A DNA stretch of 64,000 nt from Romanomermis culicivorax (taxonomy: Eukaryota; Nematoda; Enoplea; Mermithida; Mermithidae), in NCBI GenBank assembly GCA_963922205.1, contig CAWUHX010000237.1, positions 124,001-188,000 of the forward strand. The letters run 5' to 3'. Both the position numbers and the translations under genes were made by a program. Below, in pieces: positions 21,595 through 37,140 of this stretch. The notes beneath the pieces were generated by a model. That model searched no databases, was not told where the DNA came from, and saw nothing but the letters and a program-made list of their open reading frames with translations. Position 1 is the first letter of the stretch. Every line of letters starts with the position of its first letter.

Positions 21595-24500
21595 ATTACA
21601 ATGTTCGAAGATTGGTACGTTCAACGGATATTTTTAACTATTTCACGTCGTTGTTCGGTGTGCCTCATGCGGCCATCGAAGAACCATTATTTCTGGCGCC
21701 CGAGAATTTGAAAGCATTTATTAAGGCGATAAACCATTCGAAGTTTAGAGGACGTGTAGTCATAGCGTTAGACACCGAAAGTGAGAGAAAGCCGAAAACT
21801 CCAGGATCAAAGCCAAGCGACGCATTGCGACTTCTAACGATTTCAACGATGTGCGGGAAGAACTTTATAATCGATTTAAAGTTTTGGGACAAAGAACACT
21901 TTCACAAAGTATACGGAACGATTTTTCGCCGCGAAAACATCATCGTCGGTTTCCACACACGCGAAGATATCACGCTAGTTCTGACTAAATTCGGGTATTT
22001 AGATCAGGAAAAGGAACTTGTTCGAAAAAGGCGTGACAACATAGACTACATTTTATCGTGCTGCGTCTATGATTTGGAAATCGTTTTGGCAGAGATGAAG
22101 GACAAATCGAAAGCAAGAATAATCGGAATCAGCCCCGAAGGCCTCAACCTGAAAGCTCTTATGACAGAAGTTTTGTTTTTATGGGCCGACGCTTTCAAGA
22201 TTTCCTGGGGACAGTTGAGTTCCCTAGAATTTCGGCAACTCATGGAGGCAGACAAATTGAATATAGAAGTTTTGCGATACGCGATGCTCGAGGCGCGCGG
22301 ATCCCTTCTATGTTTCTTGGCTCTACTTCGCTACGGATTCGCGACAGACATTCAAAATTGTTTTCAGTTGTACCCACACGACACGATGGAGCCGGAATTG
22401 GTCGCCGATCTAGCACGAAGATTTAGAGACACATTCGAAGGTAGGTATATGGATCCACAGTGGAAAGGCGCTTACGGAGTAGAAGAGGTGACGGATAATA
22501 CCAACGCGTTGTATTTCATGATGCGTGGAGAAGCTATCGCGACTTATAAATTGTCGGAGGAAATGGCGCCCGGGACTTTTCATTGTCCTCTGCATTTCTC
22601 CAATAGTGACATTGAACCACAACCAGTGCCCAACGGCTGGTATCCATGGATAGAAAGAAAGGTGAAAGCGTCGAGAAAGAGAAAAGATACGGACGATTCC
22701 GAGGAAGGACCAACTAACGATTGGGATTTAGAAGATATTTTGGCGGCACGACAATTTGGACGGCCAATTGAACCCCGAGAAATAGAAATGAAACACGGAA
22801 AATGGCCAAAGGAAGTGATACACTTTACCAATATTATACGAGAGCAAGTGTCGTCGCTTAAGGACCATTATCACTCGAAAATTAGCCGATCGATCGTCCC
22901 GATAGTCAAAGATTTGTACGAGAAGAATGTAAATCCACTCATATACTTCTTGTGGCCTCATTCGGCGCAAGAGTGGAGAGCTTGGGTTCCGGGATTCACG
23001 TCGGGAATGTGGTCCTCCGTGTGGAGAAATGAACAAGAACGAATCGAATTCATGAAGTGGATGGGCCAGGATCTCGTGAACAACAAAACTACTGATCAAA
23101 TGGAACAGATGATGGAACGGTATCCAAAGATACGTACTCAGAAATCAGTTCAAAATATTTTTTGCGTACTACCTATAAGATGGATACCGCATTCCTGCAA
23201 AGAACCCATCGAAGAAATAAAGACAAATTTGCGCGACAATTCTATTTATTTTATGAACTGTAACTTTTATAATGTGTTCCATTTTTTGAATATTCATGCC
23301 GCAAGTCAAAATCTTATTTATTGGAATGTTTCCGCATCCATATTCGAGGCTAAGGACCTATGGGCCCCTAGCACCTCTGCAACTTTTAAATCTGTAACTA
23401 AGTGGGACGACTCAGATCTGATTCCACAAGTAGAAGTTGTGGTCCCGGCTAGCCAGGGTCCTACAGAACAAACTTCGAAGGAGCAGACTGTAAATGTACC
23501 ACCTAAAGTAGATAATTTGAATGTTTCAGATAACGAAATGGAGCAAGACAAGCCCGTGGTCGTACTTATCGCGGATCCCCCTATCACCAGTACACCCGCG
23601 GATGGGAGTAAAAGTGCCGAAGAGGAGGAAAAATTAATGGAGATAGTTGAATCCGAAAATCAGACGCAACCCGATTTGGAAAAATTAACCGATCAAATAA
23701 AGGAAATGAAAGGGAAGATAGAAGTTTTGGAAAAGGAAAAGTACGGGAAGGCCGCGATCGAACTGGCAAAACAATTAGAAGATACTAATCCCGAGGAAGA
23801 AGGGACGAGCGAAGAACCCTACGTAGAAGTAATATCCGAAATCGGTAGCGATGACGAAGAAACCGGGAATAACGTTTTGCCCACTCCGCCGGTTTATGCA
23901 AAGGCCGGTGGACAAAATGTAGAAAACATTACCAATCCGGTGAAATTCACGAAAACAATGCAGAAGAAGAGACAGGATAAAGAGAAACGAATCGCTCACG
24001 AAGAGAATAAAGCCGAGCTAGACAAAGTAAAGAGTGGAAAGTTCCAGCAGCCATCCGAAAATCCAAATGATAAGGTCAAGTATGGAAGGGGTCTCAGAAA
24101 GCGGGGGCAAGTTCTCAACAAGGCCTTGAAGGAAGGAAAGTACATCGTTGATTTCCAATATGGGCGAGTATCTCTGTCAAATCCATGTGTCCAGAAGTAT
24201 CTCGCGCACATGGATCCCGCTCTGGATGAGGAGGTAGCTCTAATGACGACAGATTTGATAAACCGTGTATACGACGAAGCCGGGATCAAAATCGAAACAA
24301 TACGATATTACGAGTTACAGTTCCATGTTCTACAAGCGAACCTGCCCGAGAAGTTGTGGAGCATTTTCGAACTTCAGTTAGCCGAATGGAGTACAACGCG
24401 ATCTCCAGAGAAAGCATATGAAGCGGCTGTATGGGCCTGCGCTTGTCTATTTATGAAATTGTCTCGATTGGGCAGAATTCCACAAAATTTCGCGGGATTC

Positions 24501-25010
24501 CACTACCAGGCCCACACGTATATTACGATGAAATTGCGCCGGGAATTTAACGCTGGACAAGGTGGAGCAGCTAGCAATTTTCATGTGTTATACGCCTCAT
24601 GCCAGTCGAAAGCATCGGCATTAGCGTATACAATTGCTAAGGCAGTGCTTCAAGACAAAAAAGACCCCGAACCGAAATATGCGAATATACAGGTGTGGAA
24701 AAAGGAAACGGACAACACTGACCCTCGGATACGATTTTGGGAAGTAATTGATCGAAGGAAAGCCCATGATATATTGGAAGTCGAAAAAACTTTAAAGAAA
24801 AGAGTGGGATACCGAGTCAAGCATGTCCACACTAGGCCTGCGACCAGTAAGGTATCCAAACGATGGGTTAGAAAAGAGAGTGATACGCAAAGAAGGGAGA
24901 AAATCGAAAACGCCGGAAAAAGACAGAAAGAGAAGGCACGAAAGTCAACACAGAGACGAAAGTCGTCACGAGAAATCGATGTCGCGAGAAAAGAAGCGGA
25001 AGGAAGCTGA
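21595..25010 (+). CDS. Env-position protein with RNase D-like 3'-5' exonuclease domain
   Basis: About 1,130 codons. Counting from the TTG at 21612, residues about 48-240 fit the DEDDy exonuclease fold (RNase D/WRN/EXD/MUT-7 type). Motif I is VVIALDTES (D54, E56), followed by LRLLTIST..NFIIDL. Motif II is IVGFHTREDI (D119). Then come LNLKALM, a Trp in ISWGQLS, and motif III RYAMLEARG (Y222, with E226 where Asp is usual). Such enzymes trim nucleic acid from the 3' end. The middle (about 250-620) is unrecognised, 650-830 is acidic and coiled-coil-like, and 830-1070 is a second globular, helix-rich region. No signal peptide or transmembrane segment is visible, so this is not a normal envelope protein. 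The frame leaves the likely reading near 24,830-24,930, where the charged tail continues in the +1 frame. Confidence 0.75.
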
Positions 25011-25464
25011 AGAAGAAAGTTGGCGCAAAGAGATGGAGGATTACGAAAGGAACTACGAAAGGAAGGAAAAAGAAAAGAGAGAAGCGAAAGAGCGCAACGA
25101 TAGCAGAGAGTCTCGAAGTAGAAAAAGAACATCGGCATATTATCAACACGACGATAGAGTGGACGTGGCCTACTCCAGCCAAACGACTTCATTGGATAGG
25201 TCTAGGGCCACAGAAACAACTCAGCAAGGAGTGTCAATGGCCGATCCGAACGCGATGATGCAGGCCCACCAGCAACAATTACCATATTTACCGCTGAATT
25301 ATCCGGGGTTGCCGATGGTGGGTGTTGATTGTATAAACCGCCCTCTTTTTTCAGGACAATTATTCCCGAATACAATGGTGCCGCCGCCGGCACAGTTTCA
25401 AATGCCGCAGTTTCCGGTCATGCAATTCCAGCCCTGCAACCGCAATTCTACCACCAGTTCTTAG
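24823..25464 (+). CDS. Charged RS/RE-rich tail of the env-position protein (shifted frame)
   Basis: Overlapping the end of the previous frame, this frame reads as a dense Arg/Ser/Glu/Lys repeat (segments like EKDRKRRHES, SMSREKKRKE, RNDSRESRSRKR). It then becomes Pro/Gln-rich (QLPYLPLNYPG, MVPPPAQFQMPQ). The composition resembles splicing-factor RS domains and would favour RNA binding or nuclear localisation. It is probably the natural continuation of the exonuclease protein after a one-base change. An intron or programmed shift is possible but no good site is seen. The frame becomes unnatural again near 25,415-25,440, where the Pro-rich reading moves to a third frame. Confidence 0.55.
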   Translation: MSTLGLRPVRYPNDGLEKRVIRKEGRKSKTPEKDRKRRHESQHRDESRHEKSMSREKKRKEAEEESWRKEMEDYERNYERKEKEKREAKERNDSRESRSRKRTSAYYQHDDRVDVAYSSQTTSLDRSRATETTQQGVSMADPNAMMQAHQQQLPYLPLNYPGLPMVGVDCINRPLFSGQLFPNTMVPPPAQFQMPQFPVMQFQPCNRNSTTSS

Positions 25465-25679
25465 TTCCGCCGGGATTGCAGATGCCCCCGCCTACGATGA
25501 TTCCGCCGGTGCGTAATGTGCAAACCGAAGAAAGAATGGATATTCCGGGGACGTCTACGGGTATGCAACCGCCCCAAAGACCACCATCCACAGAGAACCC
25601 CGATTATATTTCCCCGTTGAAACGAGATATTGGTATTGGTCAACCGGGACGGGACCATAGCGGTCATAGGAGGAAGTAA
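25430..25679 (+). CDS. Pro-rich C-terminus of the env-position protein (third frame)
   Basis: Proline/glutamine-rich reading (ALQPQFYHQFLVPPGLQ, MPPPTMIPP) picks up where the preceding frame loses sense, and ends in a basic GRDHSGHRRK before TAA at 25677-25679. Sequencing error or mutation is the simplest cause of the frame change, because composition is continuous across it. On its own the fragment would have no function. Confidence 0.5.
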
Positions 25680-26821
25680 ATTTTTATGTTTCAGATGACC
25701 CCGCTCTCCGTGAGGTCATTATAAAGATAGTTATTTCGTTCTGTAAAATTTTTCGATATTTCAAAAGTTACCTATTTCTTCCGTTTTGAGCGTCAGTATT
25801 ACAAAATCGAAACCGGTTGTGCCACCTTTTTTATGCCTTAAAGTTGCCTCTTGTACTAATCTCAATTTGTTTCATTTATTTTTTCGTTTGTGTTTTGTTC
25901 GAATCTGCACGGAGATATATCGTATTTCTTTTTTTACGAATCGGGAAATTACCAAGCAATTTTTTGTATTTTCTTAAATCTTGGGTATTTTGTTCCTTTC
26001 CGACAAAAGTCACCAACTGACATCGCCCAAGGGTAGCAGGCTTTGCGCTACCATTTTCATATTTTTTCCATCTTTTTTCCAAAACACATTTTCATTCTAA
26101 AATTTTTTCGTGGCACAGACCGTGTTATGGGTTTAAGTTTACCTCTTAATAAGGCAGATTCACTTTAGCAATAAATACCATAAATATTTTTGGTTCAAAA
26201 TCTAGACAGCCAAAGGGCCAGAGGATTTGGTTTTCGGGCATCCTTTCTCCCTGGGGGGCAGATTATACCAAAGGCGTTGGGGGGGCCAGTGTCCGGCCAA
26301 GGGGCCAGAGGAGCAACGGCGGCGGAAATTCAAAAGTCTTGCGGGCTCTCCACGATCAACAACCCCCCTCCGGAGAGGACGGAGACGAATGCCACAATCG
26401 GTGATGGAGGAGCGGCCGATACGAAATACATCGACGGCAGTGGGGAGCAGCCCACAACCTAACTCGGGCACTGCGGGGGTCGCCGCCGATTAAACGTTTT
26501 TATTTTCAATTTGGTCAAATTCGGCCCGAGTGCCGCGAACGCTATTCGTTCGAACATTTTTTATTCGGGACCACGAGCCCACGGGGCATTTTATTAGTGA
26601 ACTTTGTAGCGTCGGGGGTAGCATCCGGCGCCATTGGCCCAAAGTGTAACGATACCGTTGGATACGGATGTTTTTTATTTTTTATTGTTTACAATTGCGT
26701 CAACGGCGCTTAGCGTCGTTGTTTGGAACATTTGGAGGCGTCGAGCGTCGGCGTCGAGGGTCTGGGGCCCTTGGGGGACCTCCTGACTTTTCCCTTCGCT
26801 GGCGGGAAAAGTCTTGCCTTT
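25680..26821 (+). other. 3' untranslated region of the LTR element
   Basis: About 1.15 kb between the last coding frame and the polypurine tract. The first half is AT-rich. The second half (about 26,200-26,820) is GC-rich with G runs, and open frames occur on several frames at once, which suggests composition rather than coding. No RNA gene is recognised. It could be structured RNA, for example packaging or export elements, but that is untested. Confidence 0.5.
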
Positions 26822-26834
26822 GGGGGGGGAGGGA
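26822..26834 (+). promoter_or_regulatory. Polypurine tract
   Basis: The 13-base purine run GGGGGGGGAGGGA directly abuts the 3' LTR. This is the expected plus-strand primer site for LTR-element reverse transcription. Confidence 0.85.
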
Positions 26835-27660
26835 TGTCAGAGGGTCAATTCCTCTGACCTTTGGTCCTCTAATTACATCATTTCATTTTCTAAAGTTTCT
26901 TTATTGCTAAAGTGTTTTCATTTATTCTCAGGTAAACAAACCGATAAAACGGTTTGTGTCACTCACATTTTTGGTCAAAAATAAATAAATGGTTGGCGCA
27001 AATGTTTTGCATATCACTTGCAAGTCGATGTTAGACACGCTGCAGTGTTTTTTATTCACTTCTTCGTATTATTATTATTGTGAATAATATTTTCGTCTGG
27101 AGAATCGCCTCTCCTTTGTGTGATATTGGCGTCTGCACCGTAGCATTCGGGTGCTCTGTTATTTTGACGGTGGTGACAAAGGAAAGGGTCGCCGTTTTGT
27201 TTATTTGTGTTTCGTGGTACGCGCCGCGGGCGAATTTGAGTAGTGACGCGGCCTGAGACGTTTGCGACGTTCCATTTTGAGGAGAGGAACCAGTGAGTGG
27301 TTGTTTGAGTTAGTTTACTTATTTTTGGTAGAGTTTCAGCTTGGGCCGTGGCCTGAGATATCCCATTGGCCCTGTGGCTCGTTGCTCAGGGACAAAAGAA
27401 GGATCAGCCAACTAGGGAGGTTGAAGGCGTTAGCGTTTGTATTTTTGGCACTCTGCACTTTTGTTTCGTACTTACATCCATCGTTGTATTCTACTGCCTG
27501 TTGTGTTTTTGCTCACCAATAAAGGTTCTCGTACATCAAGTCTCAACTTACTGCAGTAGGAGTGTGATTAGCACCGGGTTAGCGTCAGGGGCCGTACCAG
27601 ATTGGATCTCCCAAGAACCGCAGGTAGGCAGCCGAGGGCATACGAGCAGCCAATACGACA
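26835..27660 (+). repeat. 3' LTR, 826 bp
   Basis: It is nearly identical to 14013-14838, with about five single-base differences seen by eye and no indels. It begins TGTC, ends GACA and is followed by the CTTT target duplication. The near identity dates the insertion as recent relative to every other repeat in the window. Confidence 0.95.
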
Positions 27661-27664
27661 CTTT

Positions 27665-33019
<5,355 letters not shown>

Positions 33020-33129
33020 TCGATGATCTTAAAGAACACTTATACTGTATATTCTTGCTATACTTTCACTTTTGCGGTTAATAAATTTATTGGTACCGAA
33101 TACGAAAAGGGTCATCTGGAAAAAATCGT

Positions 33130-34265
33130 TAGCTTTTGAAAAAATTGGTTACCACTTGAAAAAAGTCGTTCCGTCAAACATCACGCGCAATGTTTTTTCA
33201 AGACGCATCGCAAAACTGCAAGATGCTTCGCAAAAAATCAAGATATAAGAGTTTTAAGATATCCGACTCTCCTTTCAAGTGAATCTCAATTTTTTCGAGA
33301 TGATCTTGAAAAAAATCAAGATGTCATATTGAAAAAATAAGATATCATTCTGAAAAAATCAAGATCTCACATTGAAAAAATTAAGTTCTCATGGTGAAAA
33401 GAATCTATATGGGTGGTATATCAAAGCATGAAATTTATAAAACTAGCCAATCAAAAGCGTTACCCTGTTCCCTATGTTTAGGTATACAAGAACTCTTCAA
33501 AGAAGGTTTCTGAGGTCGGGCTTGCTGGCAGAGCGCCCTTGGTTTTTACGCGTGGTTGCAAACGGAGGAGGTTATTTTTCACGGGGAATTTGATGGAAAT
33601 ATTCCGTCCTCATAAAATCTTTGTTTTTTGTGATTTTTTACAAAAACGTCAAAACTCTTGATTTTTACTCATAATGCAGTAATTCAGGTAATCCGGTAAA
33701 TAATCAAAATTATAGACTTTGTCTCCTGTTCTATTGCCATTTTCTGCCTGCTTAGGAATTCGAAAAAATAACGAAAATTCGGATTCTCTCTCAACTGCAT
33801 TTTGTGTGAAAAATAAGCGGTTTTCACGTTTTCTGAAAAATCTCAAAAAATAAAATTTTTTGTGAAAAACCTATAGTCCATCGGATTCCCCGCGCAAAAT
33901 AACCTCCCCTATGCAACCACAGATAAAAACCCAGGGCGTCCTCCGTGAGAATAGGACTGACCACAGAAATTCGATAAATAGAGGCGGGTCCATTTTAGTT
34001 GCAAAAATTTCCATTCTCTGATATGCCGCCCCTCTTAATTCTTTACAAGATGGTATCTTGATTTTTTTCAAAATGCCATCTTGAATTTTTCCAACATTGT
34101 CTTGAGAAAATTTGATGCATTTGAAAAGAAAGTCGAATATCGAAAAAACCTTGACTTATTTTTTGCGATGTATTGCGGAATTTTTGCCATACATTTTGAA
34201 ATTTTTGCGATGCATCTTGAAAAAAATGTTCATAATGTTCGAAGGAACGATTTTTTTTCAAGTGG
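33130..34265. mobile_element. Foldback element with TCTTGAAAAAA subrepeats
   Basis: The left arm (about 33130-33650) and right arm (about 33800-34265) are inverted copies: CGTTCC...AACAT, CAAGA[C/T]GCATCGCAAAA, and the inner GGTTTTTA..GGTTGCA..AGG.GGTTATTTT segment all recur in reverse order. The outer parts are short repeats of CAAGAT..TTGAAAAA in both orientations. The central loop is about 150 bases. It lies about 110 bases after the CPG4-like gene's stop codon. No protein is encoded and no TSD was resolved. Confidence 0.65.
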
Positions 34266-37140
34266 GCCTTTCTCGTATTCCCTAATATATGTGTAGAAAA
34301 TAAAAGCGTAAATTCAGAACCCATGACATCGGCCTGTAAGGAGGGCAAAACTCACGGACGAATTTCCAAAAGAGTGTTTCTCAAGAGAGTGAATACCCTA
34401 AAGAGCATTCTAAAAACTAATTATCCAAAAGAGTGATTGTCAAAAGCGTGATTTTCAATGAACAATGGGCACCTCCTGAACGGTACAAGTTTTATTTCTC
34501 CTTCGTCTGAGATTCTGCCGCTTTTGCGCTTTATACACTTTTTCCATCTCTTTTGCACTAATTTCGTTTTTGTTTTACTACGTCTTTTCCTTGTCCTGTG
34601 TTTCTTTTCCACTTAAGTTACTACATTCATTCTCAAAATGCTTCCAGATAGAAAAATGACACAAATCAGCACTCACACGAAAAATTGTCAAAGGTTAGGT
34701 CAGTTTGTATGTTCACAAACTTCCATTCCTATATGGTTATTGTTCATCAGCAAATCGTGAAAATCTGAAATACTACTTGCTTTCAACTTTCATTATTTAG
34801 AAGCGCATTTCCAGGAAAACATACTACAGGTTCTTTTTTTCCATTGTTCCATTCCACTTTCTTTTTTTCTTCGATTTCTTTTCTCGTCTGTATTAGGTTA
34901 TTCAAAAACACAAAACCTAGCTTTTTGGAAACCAACATTTTTGGGAAACACTGACTTTCAACGATATTTTCACTAAAATATATTTGATTTTTTTGATTTT
35001 TCATTTGTATAAAAACTTTACTGAATTATAGCCTGTTTTTTATAAAATGCTTCCAAATAGAAGGGTGACACAAATCAGTGTCATTTGATTGCCGTCCTCG
35101 TTGTTTAGATATTTGATTTTCTGTAAACCAACTGTTGTGACTTAAACTTCCAATAAAGTTTACGTTGAATAGCCACTCGACAATGCTGCTCCAAATTTTT
35201 TTGATACTTCTTTCCACAGTTTTGTAGAAAATTGAATGCTGAATCGAACGAAAAAAATCGTAATCGTTTTTTTCAATATTCACAGAGTTATGGCAAAAAC
35301 TGCTCGAAAAAATTCGAAAAAGAAAAAAAATTTAGATCAAATTAGTCGAGAAGTTTGACAGCGATAGCGTAATATTCAATAAAATAACAATTCAACTCCG
35401 AATTATGATGTAACTTTTGACGAGAAATCCAATGAGCTTAACCAAATTGTCGTCCGATCAGCCAATCGTTAGCTATTTGAACTTTTTCAAAATTTTTGAC
35501 GCTGAAAAATTATCGCTTTTTCCGTTTTTAGAATTAGATTACTAATGAACGGTTAAAGCAATAGCCATGAAAATCCACGAGCCCGATTAAAATTCATTTT
35601 TCTTTCAAACAGTGTTAAATTTGACGAAAAATGACCAGAACTCATTGAGATAAGATGTCCAACACGTAGGCTACTTGTAAAAATTACGAATTTTCTGACA
35701 TATGACCCCATGGCGATAACGTAGTTTATCATTTTCCCTCGACAGTGCCTGCCAAATCAAAGATTTCATTGAGTTCTAGATTTTAAGCTAGATTAGACCT
35801 TTTTTGGACCAATATTGATGGAGCTACAGGCGTAAAAAGAATATTTGTGAAATCACTCGAAATTTTGAGCCACCCTGTTCAACGCAAATATTGGGTTATA
35901 ATGTTCAAAAAAAGTAAATGAAGTACTTTTGAAGAGCTATCGAATGACCCCTAAGCCATCTCCCAGAAGCAGTTAGACGTTGTGTAAATGAGTTCACACT
36001 TTTTGATTTTTTTCTGTAGTGTAAAGTCAATAACATGGTATGTAAACGTAATTTTTGATAGTTTAAACCATATTATGAAAGCGTATTCAATTATTCATCT
36101 AATGGTGTTTTTTTTTAATTCTCAACTCCCTACCGTTCTTGAGATTTTTGAGTTCAAAGAAAACGAACTCTTTTTTCGCACAAACATAATGTGCTAGCGC
36201 CGCTGCCGCGCGCCGCACGATAACAGCTGAAGACTACAAGAGAGCCGTTTAGTGTGTCCTACATTCTGTTTCACCAAAAATTTTAGTCGTTTTTCCATCT
36301 GGTTAATGACAGAATTGATTTTGCTTTTATTTTAATTTTTTCCTATTTCAAAACAAAAGCTCTTGATTTTGATGAAATTTCACCTATATTGAAACAAGAG
36401 ACTTTAAATTACGTGTAAATTACAAATCTGGGTGATTTTTAGATTATTATTGTGTTTAAACAGCTTTACAACACTTCTTTGACACTAGGACAACCTTTAC
36501 TTTGATTTCACAACTTTTACTTTTTGAAAAACTACCACTTTTACTAAATTCCTGTTTGTACAGTAACCATAAGTACTAGGAGCATAAAATTTGGCCTATG
36601 TAGCAAAGGCATTCAGTGCATTCTAATGCAGCAATCCGCATCCATTCGAAAGTTGTGAAAGTCAGCACCGGTCGCCTTTTTTTGGCTCATCCTGTATAAC
36701 ACGATATACTGAGATCTTTCGAGATTGATTTTTCTCGGCTAGGGTAAAATTCGAGTCCGTGAAAGATGAAATGGATCTGATCAATAATCAATGGTCGTTA
36801 GCCTTACATGAAAATATTAGTAAATATTTCGTTATTGCTTTTCTGAGATTTATCACACAGTATTTATTCTAGCTTAGCATCAAACATAAGAAATGGCGAA
36901 ATTTTACATAAAGGTAACAAAGTTGGACGTTATTTTCAAATGGTTCAGAACTTCTAATACTTTGGCACGGGAAATACGTATTTTAAACGACAAATGTATA
37001 AAACCTTTACACGCTAAAAGCGGATAAAATCCAGGTTTAAAGCGCCGCTAATTATAATAAAGCAACAAATACATAGTTTACAATAATCACATTTTGAAAT
37101 ATTTTCCCCAATATTCGATTCTACAAATCAGACGATGATA
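34266..37140. other. AT-rich convergent intergenic region
   Basis: It lies between the 3' ends of the CPG4-like (+) and CX-module (-) genes. No exon with both splice or stop context and sensible composition was found. Sequences such as CACCCTGT near 35,873 and TCATCCTGTAT near 36,698 may be ends of small transposon relics. Confidence 0.35.

Larger units (their letters stand above)
14013..27660 (+). mobile_element. Full-length Ty3/gypsy-type LTR retroelement with an exonuclease-like ORF in the env position
   Basis: This 13,648-bp element has two 826-bp LTRs, CTTT target duplications, a primer binding site, gag, protease, RT, RNase H and integrase in Ty3/gypsy order, then an unusual extra ORF region (21.3-25.7 kb), a ~1.15-kb untranslated stretch and a polypurine tract. 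The LTRs differ at about five positions by eye, so insertion is recent. The gag-pol frame is continuous apart from single in-frame stops at 14975, 16721, 18224 and 20177. The extra region has two apparent one-base frame changes. This copy is probably defective, while the family was active recently. Length is well above a typical 5-8 kb gypsy element. Confidence 0.93.

Noticed and set aside
26190..26493. Overlapping open frames in three frames of the GC-rich 3' region
   Set aside because: Simultaneous openness in several frames is a composition effect; no domain or start context.
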